Positions 23,911 to 33,320 are shown, numbered from the stretch's first letter. The stretch: 35,546 bases of DNA from Candidatus Pelearchaeum maunauluense (GCA_030059675.1 JANVYQ010000003.1:1-35546), one strand, 5' to 3'. Made by a program: numbers and translations. Notes: generated by a model not told the origin, from the letters alone.

Positions 23911-24210
23911 TCAGCCTCGCTCCCCCCTTGCTATGTGTAGCTCAAATGGGTGGTAGTATGGGAGGCCTGCCCTCCTCTCTATCTCAACCTTTATACGCGC
24001 CCTCCCCAACATATCCTCTGGCATCTCATTAGATATTACAAGTATATCGACGTCGCTTGCCGCTATGTGCTCTCCTCTGGCTACGCTGCCGAAGACGAGA
24101 ACCTCCGCGTCTGGGAGAACCTCTCTAATCGCGTCTGCCAGCTTCTCGGCATAGCGCCTCCAGTTCGTAACCATCTCAGCCCGAAGCCTAGCGGCCTCCA
24201 TAAGACTCAA
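23911..24210 (-). CDS. Minimal nucleotidyltransferase (MNT)
   Basis: The 99-residue protein carries VLVFGSVARGEHIAASDVDILV (about residues 37-58), the GS-x10-D-x-D motif of minimal nucleotidyltransferases. The two catalytic Asp are present in SDVDIL. MNT proteins commonly pair with a HEPN RNase as a toxin-antitoxin system; no HEPN gene is adjacent. A TTG start at 24210 follows GAGGTGA by seven bases. It is divergent from gctA. Confidence 0.85.
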   Translation of the reverse strand: MSLMEAARLRAEMVTNWRRYAEKLADAIREVLPDAEVLVFGSVARGEHIAASDVDILVISNEMPEDMLGRARIKVEIERRAGLPYYHPFELHIARGERG

Positions 24211-24304
24211 GACCCAATCACCTCATCTATAAGATGAATCAACTCGCTAGTATTGTGTTGTTTAACGCTTATTTACTTCCACTTACTAGGTATGTGGTGG
24301 CGGG

Positions 24305-25057
24305 ATGAAGAAGCTGGTTAGCATGGAGGAGGCTGTTAGGCTGGTTAGGGATGGTTCTTCAATCACGATTAGCGGTATGTCGTTCTACCGTAATCCTATG
24401 GCGTTTATCTTCACCTTAGAGAAGGCTGGGGTTCGCGGGCTGGAGTTCATAGACCGCGAGCCTGGTGTGGGCGTGGAATACATGATTAAGGCTGGAATGG
24501 TTAGGCGCGTGAGGGCTGCTATGGTTACGTTGGAGTGGTTCGGAATTCCCATGCATTTCAGGAGAGCCGTTGAGCGTGGCGAGGTTGAGTTCCTGGAAGA
24601 TACCTGCGGAGCCTTCATGGCTGGAATACGCGCGGGAGCATTCGGCCTACCCTTCATGCCAGTAAGAGGAGTGCTAGGCTCGGACTTGGTGAAGCTGCAT
24701 GAAGAGGCTGGGACGTGGAAGCAGGTTCCAGACCCGTTTAATGGTGGCGATATCCTGTTAGTCAAGGCCATAATACCCGACGTGGCTGTGATACACTGCC
24801 ACAGGTCTGATGAGCGTGGGAATGCGGAGATAGAAGGTCCGCTCTACGAGGATGAATACAAAGCCAAGGCCGCCAAGACAGTGATAATAACAGCCGAGGA
24901 GATAGTGGATGAAGACTATTTCAGAGGTAGGAGGCCGACGATTCACGCCGAGTATGTATCGGCGGTCGTCCACGCCCCTGGGGGAGCTAAGCCGACGGGA
25001 ATATACAATAGGTATGATGCTGACTTTGAGGCTGTCTGGGACCTGTTGAGCGGCTAG
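24305..25057 (+). CDS. gctA: Glutaconate-type CoA-transferase, subunit A
   Basis: Class I CoA-transferases move CoA between carboxylic acids. The 250-residue protein shows the α-subunit pattern: SMEEAVRLVRDGSSITISG at the start, EPGVGVEYMIKAGMV, PFMPVRGVLGSD and VIHCHRSDERGNAEIEGPL (about residues 155-173). This class acts with a β-subunit carrying the catalytic Glu. Here the β gene lies tail-to-tail on the other strand, ending in overlap with this stop codon, rather than in the same operon as usual. ATG at 24305 follows GGTGGCGG. Substrate is not decidable from sequence. Confidence 0.9.
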   Translation: MKKLVSMEEAVRLVRDGSSITISGMSFYRNPMAFIFTLEKAGVRGLEFIDREPGVGVEYMIKAGMVRRVRAAMVTLEWFGIPMHFRRAVERGEVEFLEDTCGAFMAGIRAGAFGLPFMPVRGVLGSDLVKLHEEAGTWKQVPDPFNGGDILLVKAIIPDVAVIHCHRSDERGNAEIEGPLYEDEYKAKAAKTVIITAEEIVDEDYFRGRRPTIHAEYVSAVVHAPGGAKPTGIYNRYDADFEAVWDLLSG

Positions 25058-25797
25058 TAGAACGCCTTCAGCCTAAGCTCATCTGGGTCCAACGTGCTTA
25101 TGAGCGCCTTCTCCTCCTCGTTCGGGGGCCGTGTGGTTGATACGTCGCCGACGACAAACTCAAACCCAGTATTCTCCTTGACATCATCTACGCTAGCCCA
25201 TGGGTGAAGAGCTTCAAGAACCCACTTGGAGAGGCTCCTATCGTATCTGAAGCAGCAGAGGTTTGTGCATAACCATACCTCATTATCAGAGTTCTTCGCC
25301 GTGGCTGTTATGAAATCAACCCTGCTCACCAGGCCGCGTTTGCTGTGCTTTGTGTTCCAGAATATCATCTTCTTTATGAGCGGAACTATGAACGCCGACG
25401 CGGCTCCCCCAGTTAGCCTTACGCGGGGCTTCTCGTAGCTCCCTATGACTGAGAGGTTTATGTTGGTCTCTCCATCAACCTGGACTGGGCCTAGAAACAT
25501 AACGTCTATAGCGCCTTTCTGCACTAGGTCAAACGCTTCAACGGTTATGAACACCGTCCCCGTAGCTGCTAGGGCTGGGTCTCCCGTGGATTGCTTCAGC
25601 CTAATCCTCTCCAGCTCTGGGTTATGCGTCTCTGCTACCGTGTATATTGAGAGTCGTTTTCCATGTATTATCCTCGCTACAGCCGCAGCCAGGAGGGGGA
25701 CGTATGAGTTGAGCCCTATGAATATACGCTCACCATCCCTGAGCATGGAAGCTACGGTAACAATCATGTGGTCTGCTACTTCCCTGGCATCTACCAC
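25054..25797 (-). CDS. gctB: Glutaconate-type CoA-transferase, subunit B
   Basis: The 247-residue β-subunit begins with GTG at 25797 and has the pattern FIGLNSYVPLLAAAVARIIHG followed by VAETHNPE (about residues 53-60; the catalytic Glu is expected in this ET position), then GAIDVMFLGPVQVDGETNINLS and RVRLTGGAASAF. It should dimerise with subunit A into the active enzyme. The gene ends a six-gene minus-strand run (HAD, CBS, bioY, acs-like, ferritin-like, gctB). The convergent position relative to gctA means the two subunits need separate transcripts. Confidence 0.88.
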   Translation of the reverse strand: MVDAREVADHMIVTVASMLRDGERIFIGLNSYVPLLAAAVARIIHGKRLSIYTVAETHNPELERIRLKQSTGDPALAATGTVFITVEAFDLVQKGAIDVMFLGPVQVDGETNINLSVIGSYEKPRVRLTGGAASAFIVPLIKKMIFWNTKHSKRGLVSRVDFITATAKNSDNEVWLCTNLCCFRYDRSLSKWVLEALHPWASVDDVKENTGFEFVVGDVSTTRPPNEEEKALISTLDPDELRLKAFY

Positions 25798-25838
25798 CTC
25801 AGGCCACCTACTACAAGTAGAGCTTTCCTCTTTTTATC

Positions 25839-26630
25839 TCAGCATCCCCACCCAGGCTTGACAAGCCCGCCGTGAAGCTCGGATATCTTCTGGGCGTTCA
25901 TGAGGCTAAACCCTATGCTTCGGAGTATATTCACCCGCGCTGTATGGGCTTCCTCCTGGGCTAGTGTAAGCCGCTGCATACCAAGCTCAACACGTGCCTC
26001 CTCGTTGCCCCCGCCTAGAAGCGCGGCAAGCTTCTCCTGCATATCTTTATCCGTCATCGCCCAAAAACCAAGAATATGGCTGGCCTTCTCCAGCGTCTTG
26101 AGATATCTTCCCTGCTCGCCGCTAATGCTATCCCTGCCAATCACCCGCTTCAGAAAATCTACATGCCTCTCTTCATCCCTCCTAACAATACTAACAACCT
26201 CCAAAGCGTCAGTGTCAAGCCCAGCTTCTCCAACTATACGCAAAACCGTTGCTAGGGAGTTTTTCGCCAAGAGGAGGAGTAGCTGAAGACCATTTTTATC
26301 AAGCCCCGCTATGGGCTCCAGCTCTGGAGCATTTACATGCCCTTCACCATCACGACGCAGGGCTGATAAGAGTAGTATATGCGCAGCATCGTCAAGCGTC
26401 AGCTCCCTAAGCTCTGCCCGAAGCTCCAGCGATAATATAGACGCCTCAACCATTATCAAGTGATATAATACGGTGTTAAAAGGGTCTGATAGCTCCTGTG
26501 GTATGCTGGATTTTCTCTCCTTAAGCTTTTGTAGAGTTGCTGCTATGTTTTCTCTAGCGCTTGACTCAAGCTCGCCCAGCTCATCACTAGGTGCATCAAC
26601 ACCCAGTCTGCGGATTATCTCGGCTAGCAT
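25839..26630 (-). CDS. Ferritin-like α-helical protein of unknown function
   Basis: I assign it cautiously. The 263 residues are almost all helical. Three spaced motifs resemble di-iron ligands of ferritin-like proteins: GEGHV (about residue 97), RDEERHVDF (about residue 151) and AQEEAHTARV (about residue 229), each with E-x-x-H. The end is KPGWGC with a C-terminal Cys. A di-iron or rubrerythrin-like role is inferred only. It lies between the acs-like gene and gctB on the same strand with gaps of 21 and 41 bases, so it is probably co-transcribed. ATG at 26630 follows GGAGATGGTGG. Confidence 0.55.
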   Translation of the reverse strand: MLAEIIRRLGVDAPSDELGELESSARENIAATLQKLKERKSSIPQELSDPFNTVLYHLIMVEASILSLELRAELRELTLDDAAHILLLSALRRDGEGHVNAPELEPIAGLDKNGLQLLLLLAKNSLATVLRIVGEAGLDTDALEVVSIVRRDEERHVDFLKRVIGRDSISGEQGRYLKTLEKASHILGFWAMTDKDMQEKLAALLGGGNEEARVELGMQRLTLAQEEAHTARVNILRSIGFSLMNAQKISELHGGLVKPGWGC

Positions 26631-26651
26631 AGCACCACCATCTCCAGGCTA

Positions 26652-28571
26652 TTAAAGCGCCTTCCGAAGCTCCTCTATAGCCTTCCTAACCTCCTCAACG
26701 CTTGACTCATCCTCAAGGGTTGAGACATCTCCAGTATCCTGGTTGAGCAGCACGGCGCGGATTACGCGGCGCATTATCTTACCCGTCCGCGTCCTGGGAA
26801 GCTTATCAACTATATTCACATAGCCTACTACGGCGACGGGGCCTATTTCCCTTCGTATCAACTGCATTATCTCGTCGGCCGTCTTCTCCTTATCCACCGC
26901 TAACCCAACCTTAGGGGTTGCGAGTATGGCTATAACGTCTCCCTTCTGGGGGTCTGGGACAGAAACCACGGCGGCCTCCGCAACCGCTGGATGCTGCATG
27001 ACCACGCTCTCTATATCGGCAGGCCCAAGCCTGTGGCCAGCAACCTTAAGCACATCGTCAACACGCCCAAGAATATACACGTATCCGTCCTCGTCTATGT
27101 ATCCGTAATCGCCTGTAAGGTAGATTCCGTTGAACCTCTTCCAGTATGTATCCACGTAGCGCTGTGGGTCTCCCCACACGCTATACATGAAGGCAGGCGG
27201 TACGGGTGGTAGTATAACCACGTTACCGCGGCTTCGTGCTGGGAGTTCCGAGCCGTTCTCGTCTAGGATTTTTATGTGTATTCCTGGGTATGGGAGACCT
27301 ACAGAGCCTTCGCGGTAGCATATTCCACCAACGAGGCCGAAGCCTCCTGGAGCAGCTATGAAGCCGCTGTTCTCCGTCTGGCCCCACGTCTCTATTATGT
27401 GGCAGTCATCTCTTCCACGCGCCACGTTATCCATGAGCCACCGCCACGCCTCCATGCCTAGAATCTCCCCCGCGCTGACCAAGAGCTTAAGAGAATTGAT
27501 CGAGTAGCGGCGCGGTATATCATCACCATACCGCATAAGAAGCCTAACGCCAGTAGGAGCAACCCACATGGAGGATACGCCGTATGTATCTATAATCTCC
27601 CACCAAATACCTGGATGCGGGTGGTCTGGCGCATCCTCATACCACAAGACAGTAGCGCCGTTAAGTAAAGGCCCATAAGTGCTGTAGCTGTGGCCGTTTA
27701 TCCATCCTATATCTGGTGTGGAGGAGAAGACATCGTTATCACCCCAGCCGAAGAGCCACTTATTATGAGCGTAAGCCCACACGGTATATGCTCCGTGCAG
27801 ATGCACAACACCCTTCGGCTTACCCGTGGTTCCAGAGGTATAGAGTATGAAGAGCGGCTCTTCTGCGCTTAATTTTTCAGGCTCCACATAGGCATTGGTT
27901 GGTGTATAGCCTATTAGCTCATGATACCACGAATCCCGGCCTCCCTGCATTTTAACGTCAGGAAGACCAACGCGCCTACACACTATCACATGCTCTACGC
28001 TGCCAGCTCTCTTAAGCGCCTCGTCAACGATTTCCTTCAATCTGATTATCTTCCCCCTCCTATACATCGCATCAACAGTTATGACGAACCTTGAGTTGGA
28101 GTCGTTGATTCTATCCGCGAGGGCTTGGACTCCAAAGCCTCTGAAGACTACGCTATGGACTGCGCCCAGCCGCGCTATCGCTAACAGGGCGAACATGGCT
28201 TCTGGCATCATGGGCATGTAGATAGTAGCCCTATCCCCGCGTCTCATACAAAGCTTCTTGAGCGAGTAGGCGAGTCTATTCACCTCGCGTAGCACGTCCC
28301 GGTATGTCAAAACCCGTGTTGAGCCGTCGCTGCCCACCCAGATTAACGCCGCCTTATTCGCCTTACCATCCCTAACATGCCTATCCAAGGCGTTGTGGGT
28401 TATGTTTATCCTACCTCCCACATACCAACGATAGAACGGTGGGTTTGAGTCGTCAAGAGTTATCTCCCAACGCGAGAACCACTCCAGCTCCTCCGCGACA
28501 CGGCTCCAGAAGCCTACTCGGTCTCGTATAGACTCTTCCCATACAACCCTATGCCGCTCAACTAATCCCAT
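26652..28571 (-). CDS. AMP-forming acyl-CoA synthetase, acetyl/propionyl-CoA-synthetase family
   Basis: It activates a short carboxylic acid with ATP and CoA to acyl-CoA, AMP and PPi. The 639 residues match the Acs length. Motifs in order: YTSGTTGKPKGV (ATP loop, about residue 255), VSAGEILGMEAW, TWGQTENSGF, YLTGDYGYIDEDGY, and PRTRTGKIMRR with the catalytic Lys near the C-terminus. Acetyl-CoA synthetases have a Trp after the first W (WWQTE) that blocks larger acyl groups; here it is WGQTE, as in enzymes for longer or branched acids. ATG at 28571 follows a TATA-like TTTATTATATA by about 30 bases. The frame to 28640 runs through that promoter. Confidence 0.93.
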   Translation of the reverse strand: MGLVERHRVVWEESIRDRVGFWSRVAEELEWFSRWEITLDDSNPPFYRWYVGGRINITHNALDRHVRDGKANKAALIWVGSDGSTRVLTYRDVLREVNRLAYSLKKLCMRRGDRATIYMPMMPEAMFALLAIARLGAVHSVVFRGFGVQALADRINDSNSRFVITVDAMYRRGKIIRLKEIVDEALKRAGSVEHVIVCRRVGLPDVKMQGGRDSWYHELIGYTPTNAYVEPEKLSAEEPLFILYTSGTTGKPKGVVHLHGAYTVWAYAHNKWLFGWGDNDVFSSTPDIGWINGHSYSTYGPLLNGATVLWYEDAPDHPHPGIWWEIIDTYGVSSMWVAPTGVRLLMRYGDDIPRRYSINSLKLLVSAGEILGMEAWRWLMDNVARGRDDCHIIETWGQTENSGFIAAPGGFGLVGGICYREGSVGLPYPGIHIKILDENGSELPARSRGNVVILPPVPPAFMYSVWGDPQRYVDTYWKRFNGIYLTGDYGYIDEDGYVYILGRVDDVLKVAGHRLGPADIESVVMQHPAVAEAAVVSVPDPQKGDVIAILATPKVGLAVDKEKTADEIMQLIRREIGPVAVVGYVNIVDKLPRTRTGKIMRRVIRAVLLNQDTGDVSTLEDESSVEEVRKAIEELRKAL

Positions 28572-28617
28572 TCTAAGAAAGGCGATATACAGCGAGTATA
28601 TAATAAATAATCCTAAG

Positions 28618-29166
28618 CTAAGAGATTCTTCTAAAGACACCTATTCTCCTAAGCCTGTGCGCTAGGGCAGCGGCAAGTATAGCTTTGACCAAGTCAATAG
28701 GTATGAATGCCGCGGCACCTACTTGGAAGACATGCGCAAACGTTGTGGGGGTGTTGGCTATTATGTTAAGCCAGTAGTATAGCCAGAGTAGTCCGAGTGC
28801 GTATATCACTGATAGCGCCACTATTGATGCTAATGCTAGACGTAAAAATCCCGCGTGTGTTGTTGTTTTTGCTATGTATCCTGCCATAGCCGCCGCTAGG
28901 GGAAACGCGATGAGATAGCCGGCGGTTGGTCTTAGCAGCCCCGCGGAAAACCCTGAGAATACAGGAACACCAAGGGCTCCCAACGCTATATAGACAAGCA
29001 TTGCTGAAAAACCAAGGCGCGGGCCTAGGAGAAGGCCCGACAGGAGGACGAAGAAGACCTGTAACGTGAATGGCACGGGCGCTAGTGGTATTGTAACCCA
29101 GGCACCCACAGCTGTGAGCGCCGCGAAGAAGCCAGCTAAAACTGCCGCAACACTCTTAGAATTCAT
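28618..29166 (-). CDS. bioY: Biotin transporter substrate-binding component
   Basis: BioY is the membrane S-component of biotin ECF transporters and can also work alone. The 182-residue protein has about five or six membrane segments. The family motif PLAPVPFTLQVFFVLLSGLLLGPR (about residues 27-50, shown as PVPFTLQVFFVLLSG) is clear, and FSGFSAGLLRPTAGYLIAFP follows. No EcfA/EcfT genes are in the window. It starts three bases after the stop of the CBS gene, so the two are co-transcribed. An import role for biotin suggests biotin-dependent carboxylases in the genome. Confidence 0.93.
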   Translation of the reverse strand: MNSKSVAAVLAGFFAALTAVGAWVTIPLAPVPFTLQVFFVLLSGLLLGPRLGFSAMLVYIALGALGVPVFSGFSAGLLRPTAGYLIAFPLAAAMAGYIAKTTTHAGFLRLALASIVALSVIYALGLLWLYYWLNIIANTPTTFAHVFQVGAAAFIPIDLVKAILAAALAHRLRRIGVFRRIS

Positions 29167-29169
29167 GAT

Positions 29170-29556
29170 TCAAATATACACCTGCACCCTCTCAACAATA
29201 TCACGAATGGAAAGAACACCAATAACGCGCTCACTATTGTCCGTTACTGGCAGATGCCTAAACCTATGCGTAGCCATTATGTTCTTGGCCTCTGCTATGC
29301 TTGTCATCTCATTAACTGTTATTGGGTTCTTGGTCATGTAGTCCTTAACAAGAGATGTGCTCTCCACATCATTCGCGAAAAGTCTGACAAAATCTCGCTC
29401 TGTTAGTATCCCTATGCATCTGCCATCATCATCCAACACCAGAACGCAACCTACATCGCTTGTTGTCATTTTGAGGGCAGCATCCTTGAGCGTCTCGTCC
29501 TCTCTAACCCAGATTATCTTCCGCGTCATCACATCGCCGACGGTGAGCGGTGCCAT
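29170..29556 (-). CDS. Tandem CBS-domain protein
   Basis: The 128 residues are two CBS repeats with almost nothing else: VGDVMTRKIIWVREDETLKDAA to ILTERDFVR (about 5-58), and VKDYMTKNPITVNEMTSIAEA to VLSIRDIVERV (about 69-125). Such Bateman modules bind adenosine nucleotides and act as energy sensors for partners. Both repeats keep the GI/GV-L-T/S-x-R-D ending. Coupled to bioY (three-base gap), which hints at regulation of that transport cluster, but this is inference. Confidence 0.9.
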   Translation of the reverse strand: MAPLTVGDVMTRKIIWVREDETLKDAALKMTTSDVGCVLVLDDDGRCIGILTERDFVRLFANDVESTSLVKDYMTKNPITVNEMTSIAEAKNIMATHRFRHLPVTDNSERVIGVLSIRDIVERVQVYI

Positions 29557-29581
29557 GAGCCTAGATTAGGGAAGGTTATGT

Positions 29582-30379
29582 TTAACCTTTTTCTAATAAG
29601 CGGGGCAAGTCGGCCAAGCTTGCAATCACGTGGTCAGGCCTCTCCGACGATTTGCCAATATCAAACAGCCTAGCAGCCCCAGTCTTAACCAATATGCCAA
29701 GAGAGCCAGCGAGCCTGGCTGAGCGTATGTCAGTATCTATCCTATCGCCTATGAACGCAACCTCATGCGGCTTCAGGGCAAGAGCGGCAAATACTTGTCT
29801 ATTGGTCTCCTCGGATGGTTTGCCTACGGATATCGGCTTTATTCCCGTGGCTTTCTCAAGGGCTGCTGCGATAGCTCCAGCGCCTGGCTCAAACCCGCGC
29901 TCAGAAGGATATACGTTATCCAAGTTGGTGCAGATGAAGCGTGCTCCCGCGTTTATAGCGTGAGCTGCTGAGGCGAGCTTTCCATAGGTCAGCCTCCTAT
30001 CCAGCCCAACAACCACAAACTCAGCACGCTCCCATTCATCTTCGCCAACCATTTTAAGACCTAGAGAATCGGCCTCATCTGTAAAACCGCTCTCAGCCAC
30101 GGGAAAGACAAAAGCGCCTTTCTTAAGTTCGTTGATGTAGCGCGCGGCAATAACGCCAGAGGTTAGTATCTCGTTCTCATCAACAACTATACCCATACCC
30201 CTAAGCTTTTCAGCGTATCTTCTCCGTGTGAGCGTGGAGTTATTAGTGAGAAAGAGAATCTTATACCCCATCTCCCGCAATTTAGATAAAGCAGCCCCAG
30301 CCCCTTCTATGGGCTTATCACCAACATACACGCATCCATCTAAGTCTATTACCAGGCCCCTAACGCTAGATAGGCTCAT
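29582..30379 (-). CDS. HAD-superfamily phosphatase, NagD/4-nitrophenylphosphatase type
   Basis: The 265-residue protein has the class-IIA HAD layout. Motif I is VIDLDGCVYVGD (about residues 10-21; first Asp is the nucleophile), motif II is LFLTNNST (about 44-51), Lys in GKPSEE near 185 is motif III, and GDRIDTDI (about 215) is motif IV. The C2 cap lies between. It hydrolyses small phosphomonoesters in the cytoplasm; the natural substrate is unknown. ATG at 30379 is preferred to the TTG directly before it. It leads the minus-strand cluster and is divergent from the acyl-CoA synthetase gene. Confidence 0.92.
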   Translation of the reverse strand: MSLSSVRGLVIDLDGCVYVGDKPIEGAGAALSKLREMGYKILFLTNNSTLTRRRYAEKLRGMGIVVDENEILTSGVIAARYINELKKGAFVFPVAESGFTDEADSLGLKMVGEDEWERAEFVVVGLDRRLTYGKLASAAHAINAGARFICTNLDNVYPSERGFEPGAGAIAAALEKATGIKPISVGKPSEETNRQVFAALALKPHEVAFIGDRIDTDIRSARLAGSLGILVKTGAARLFDIGKSSERPDHVIASLADLPRLLEKG

Positions 30380-30455
30380 CAACGCTTGAAGCTATGCGGG
30401 GCAATTTAACCATGATAGAACGTTAATAAACGTGCTGGGCAGACCGTTGCCAGAG

Positions 30456-32111
30456 ATGCATGAAATAGACATACGCCGCTATCATGCTGAAAATTATGAA
30501 GAGCTCTACCAGAGATTTGAGTGGAATATTCCTGAGCGTTTTAATGTTGGGAGTGCGGTCTGTTGTAGGAATGCGGAGAAACACGGCGATACCGTGGCAA
30601 TCCACTACTACGGTGGGGAGGAAAAGTATGATGAGATAAGCTTCGCGAGGATGCATGAAAACTCTAACAAGCTGGCAAACTACCTGAATGAACTAGGAAT
30701 AAAACGCGGCGATGTTGTAGGGGTATGCCTGCCGCAGAGGCCTGAGCTAATCCAAGCCTGGCTGGCAATATACAAACTAGGATGCATCGCTCTCTCCATG
30801 ACGCCACTCTTCGGCACGGATGCGATAACCTACAGGCTAAAGCACAGCGAGGCAAAAGCCTTGATAATAGAAGCTGAAAGGAATGATGTGAGAAAAGCAG
30901 TACAGGACATTGACGCGCTGAAGCATGTTATTCTGGTTGATGCAGGGGGAGAGCTAGAGGAGAAGGGGAGGGAGATTGAGGAAGCGGAGGACGCGTCGGG
31001 CTCTCTGGAGGTTGCTGATACTGGATGCGACGAGCCCGCCCATCTATTCTATACATCAGGCACTACAGGGCCGCCGAAAGGGGCGCTTCATGCCCACAGG
31101 TTCCTACTGGGCCATATACCATGCTACCAGCTATACTTTGAGATAGCCCCTAGAGAGGGTGATGTCTTCTACACGCCTGCCGACGCTGGTTGGATAGGCG
31201 CTGTAGGCGACCTCATACTGCCCTCACTATACTTCGGCTATCCCGTCGTGCTCCAGCGTAAAATAGGTAGATTTGAGCCAGAAGAGTGTCTAAGATTAAT
31301 GGAGAGGTTCAAGGTTACATGCGCATTTATACCCCCAACAGCGCTTAGAATGATACGCAAAACCTATCCAAACCCACTCGAAGAATTCAACCTAAAAATC
31401 AGAGCAATATGCAGCGCTGGCGAATCTGTGGGCCGCGAGCTCATATTGTGGGGACGTGAAAAACTAAACGCGCCGATCAACGAGTTCTACGGCTGTACAG
31501 AGGTGAATCTAATTGTGGTGAACTGCACAACGCTCATGAAGACTAAGCCAGGGGCGCTTGGAAAACCCTCACTGGGTCATGTGGTTGATGTGATAGACGC
31601 GGCGGGAAATAGGCTGGGGGCTAACGAGACAGGCTACATAGCTGTCAAGGGGCCAGACCCAGTAATGTATCTGGGCTACTACAAAGACCCCTACGCAACC
31701 GCGCGAAAATTCATAGCAGGCTGGTTTGTTCTAGGCGATTTCGGATACAAGGACGAGGATGGATATTTCTGGTTTATATCACGCGCAGATGACCTGATAA
31801 AAACATCAGCATACCGCATAGGCCCAGACGAGGTTGAGAACATAATAAACCAGCATCCAGCGGTGCTTGAGTCAGGGGTAATAGGTAAAGAAGACCCTAT
31901 GAGGGGAAGCATAATCAAAGCATTCATAGTGTTGAAGGAGGGGATAAAACCTGAGGAAAAGCTGAAGGAGGAAATCAAAAGCTTTGTCAAGAGTAGGCTA
32001 GCCGCATACGCGTACCCCCGCGAGATAGAGTTTGTCAACCAGCTACCGAGAACAACAACAGGAAAACTCCAGCGATACATGTTGAGAAAGCTTGAGGAAG
32101 AGCGTGGGTAA
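30456..32111 (+). CDS. AMP-forming acyl-CoA synthetase, medium-chain type
   Basis: The 551-residue enzyme adenylates a fatty or other organic acid and transfers it to CoA. Motifs: FYTSGTTGPPKG (about residue 199), ICSAGESVGRE, FYGCTEVN, WFVLGDFGYKDEDGYFWF, and TTTGKLQRYML with the catalytic Lys near the end. The shorter length and the lack of the Acs N-terminal lid region place it with medium-chain acyl-CoA synthetases. A TATA-like TTAATAA (30423-30429) lies about 30 bases before the ATG at 30456, which makes that start more likely than the GTG at 30432. It probably feeds the same acyl-CoA pool as the acs-like gene and the CoA-transferase. Confidence 0.92.
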   Translation: MHEIDIRRYHAENYEELYQRFEWNIPERFNVGSAVCCRNAEKHGDTVAIHYYGGEEKYDEISFARMHENSNKLANYLNELGIKRGDVVGVCLPQRPELIQAWLAIYKLGCIALSMTPLFGTDAITYRLKHSEAKALIIEAERNDVRKAVQDIDALKHVILVDAGGELEEKGREIEEAEDASGSLEVADTGCDEPAHLFYTSGTTGPPKGALHAHRFLLGHIPCYQLYFEIAPREGDVFYTPADAGWIGAVGDLILPSLYFGYPVVLQRKIGRFEPEECLRLMERFKVTCAFIPPTALRMIRKTYPNPLEEFNLKIRAICSAGESVGRELILWGREKLNAPINEFYGCTEVNLIVVNCTTLMKTKPGALGKPSLGHVVDVIDAAGNRLGANETGYIAVKGPDPVMYLGYYKDPYATARKFIAGWFVLGDFGYKDEDGYFWFISRADDLIKTSAYRIGPDEVENIINQHPAVLESGVIGKEDPMRGSIIKAFIVLKEGIKPEEKLKEEIKSFVKSRLAAYAYPREIEFVNQLPRTTTGKLQRYMLRKLEEERG

Positions 32112-32240
32112 AATAAAAATGTAAAAGAATAAAGAAAGCCTCAATATCCACACTCAAAAATTAGAATAGCCCAAACATTTTACAGGTTGTTTTTCGTATG
32201 TATTAAAATATTTAGCGTGGAATAAAATAACCATTCCCGT

Positions 32241-33320
32241 ATGTCAAAGATCAGGGTCGCTATAATAGGCGTTGGTAACTGTGCATCGGCGCTCGTCCAG
32301 GGGGTTTACTACTACCGAGACGCCGATGACGCTGACTTCGTCCCAGGTCTCATGCACGTAAGGCTTGGCCCTTACCATGTAAGCGATATAGAGTTCGTGG
32401 CCGCTTTTGATATTGACAAAAATAAGGTTGGGAAAGACTTGTCGCAGGCGATATTTGCGCCGCCAAACTGCACGTTAAAGTTCAGCGACGTGCCGAGGCT
32501 GGATGTTGAGGTTCTTCCAGGGAGGGTTTATGACAGCATAGGAAAATACCTACACGGAGTCATAGAAGTCCATAACTCCAACACGATAGATGTCGCGGAT
32601 GTCCTGAGGAGCACTAAGGCTGATGTGGTGGTCAATTTCCTGCCAGTGGGCAGCGAGCTGGCTACCCGATGGTATATGGAGCAGGCGTTGGAGGCTGGGA
32701 CAGGCGTAGTTAATGGGATTCCAGTCTTCATAGCGCGTGAGCGCGAGTGGCAGGAGATGTTCGCCCAGCGGCGTGTTCCGCTAATAGGCGATGACATTAA
32801 ATCACAGGTCGGAGCCACGATACTACATAGAGTTCTCACGAAGCTCTTCGTAGACAGGGGAGTGAAGATAGACAGGTCTTACCAGATAAACTTCGGTGGG
32901 AACACAGATTTTCTCAACATGCTGGAGCGGGAGCGGCTACAGTCAAAGAAAATCTCCAAGACGCAGGCGGTTACTTCGCTGATACCCTACGACCCGGGTG
33001 CTGAGAACATACACATAGGGCCAAGCGACTATATTCCATGGCTTAAGGATAGGAAGTGGGCATACATCAGGATTGAGGGCTCCGCCTTCGGTGGCGCGCC
33101 GCTCACAGTTGAAGCCAAGCTTGAGGTGTGGGACAGCCCCAACTCGGCTGGCGTGGTGATAGACGCGGTGAGATGCGTAAAGATAGCACGCGACAGGAAT
33201 ATAGGAGGCGTCCTGATAGGGCCTTCAGCCTACTTCATGAAGTCGCCGCCAAAACAATACCCAGATGAGATAGCTCGGAAGATGGTGGAGGACTTCATAA
33301 ACGGGAAAACAACACAGTAA
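32241..33320 (+). CDS. ino1: myo-Inositol-1-phosphate synthase
   Basis: It converts glucose 6-phosphate to inositol 1-phosphate using NAD+, supplying inositol for archaeal phospholipids and for the thermolyte di-inositol phosphate. The 359 residues match the short actinobacterial/archaeal class. The N-terminus [18 protein letters not shown] is the Rossmann loop. [27 protein letters not shown] (about residues 33-59, shown in part as [17 protein letters not shown]) and [15 protein letters not shown] (about 184-198) are the class signatures, with catalytic Lys residues in the latter and in NTDFLNM-downstream. Upstream AT-rich sequence (ATTAAAATATTTAG near 32204-32217) holds a promoter. It stands alone. 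Confidence 0.95.
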   Translation: MSKIRVAIIGVGNCASALVQGVYYYRDADDADFVPGLMHVRLGPYHVSDIEFVAAFDIDKNKVGKDLSQAIFAPPNCTLKFSDVPRLDVEVLPGRVYDSIGKYLHGVIEVHNSNTIDVADVLRSTKADVVVNFLPVGSELATRWYMEQALEAGTGVVNGIPVFIAREREWQEMFAQRRVPLIGDDIKSQVGATILHRVLTKLFVDRGVKIDRSYQINFGGNTDFLNMLERERLQSKKISKTQAVTSLIPYDPGAENIHIGPSDYIPWLKDRKWAYIRIEGSAFGGAPLTVEAKLEVWDSPNSAGVVIDAVRCVKIARDRNIGGVLIGPSAYFMKSPPKQYPDEIARKMVEDFINGKTTQ

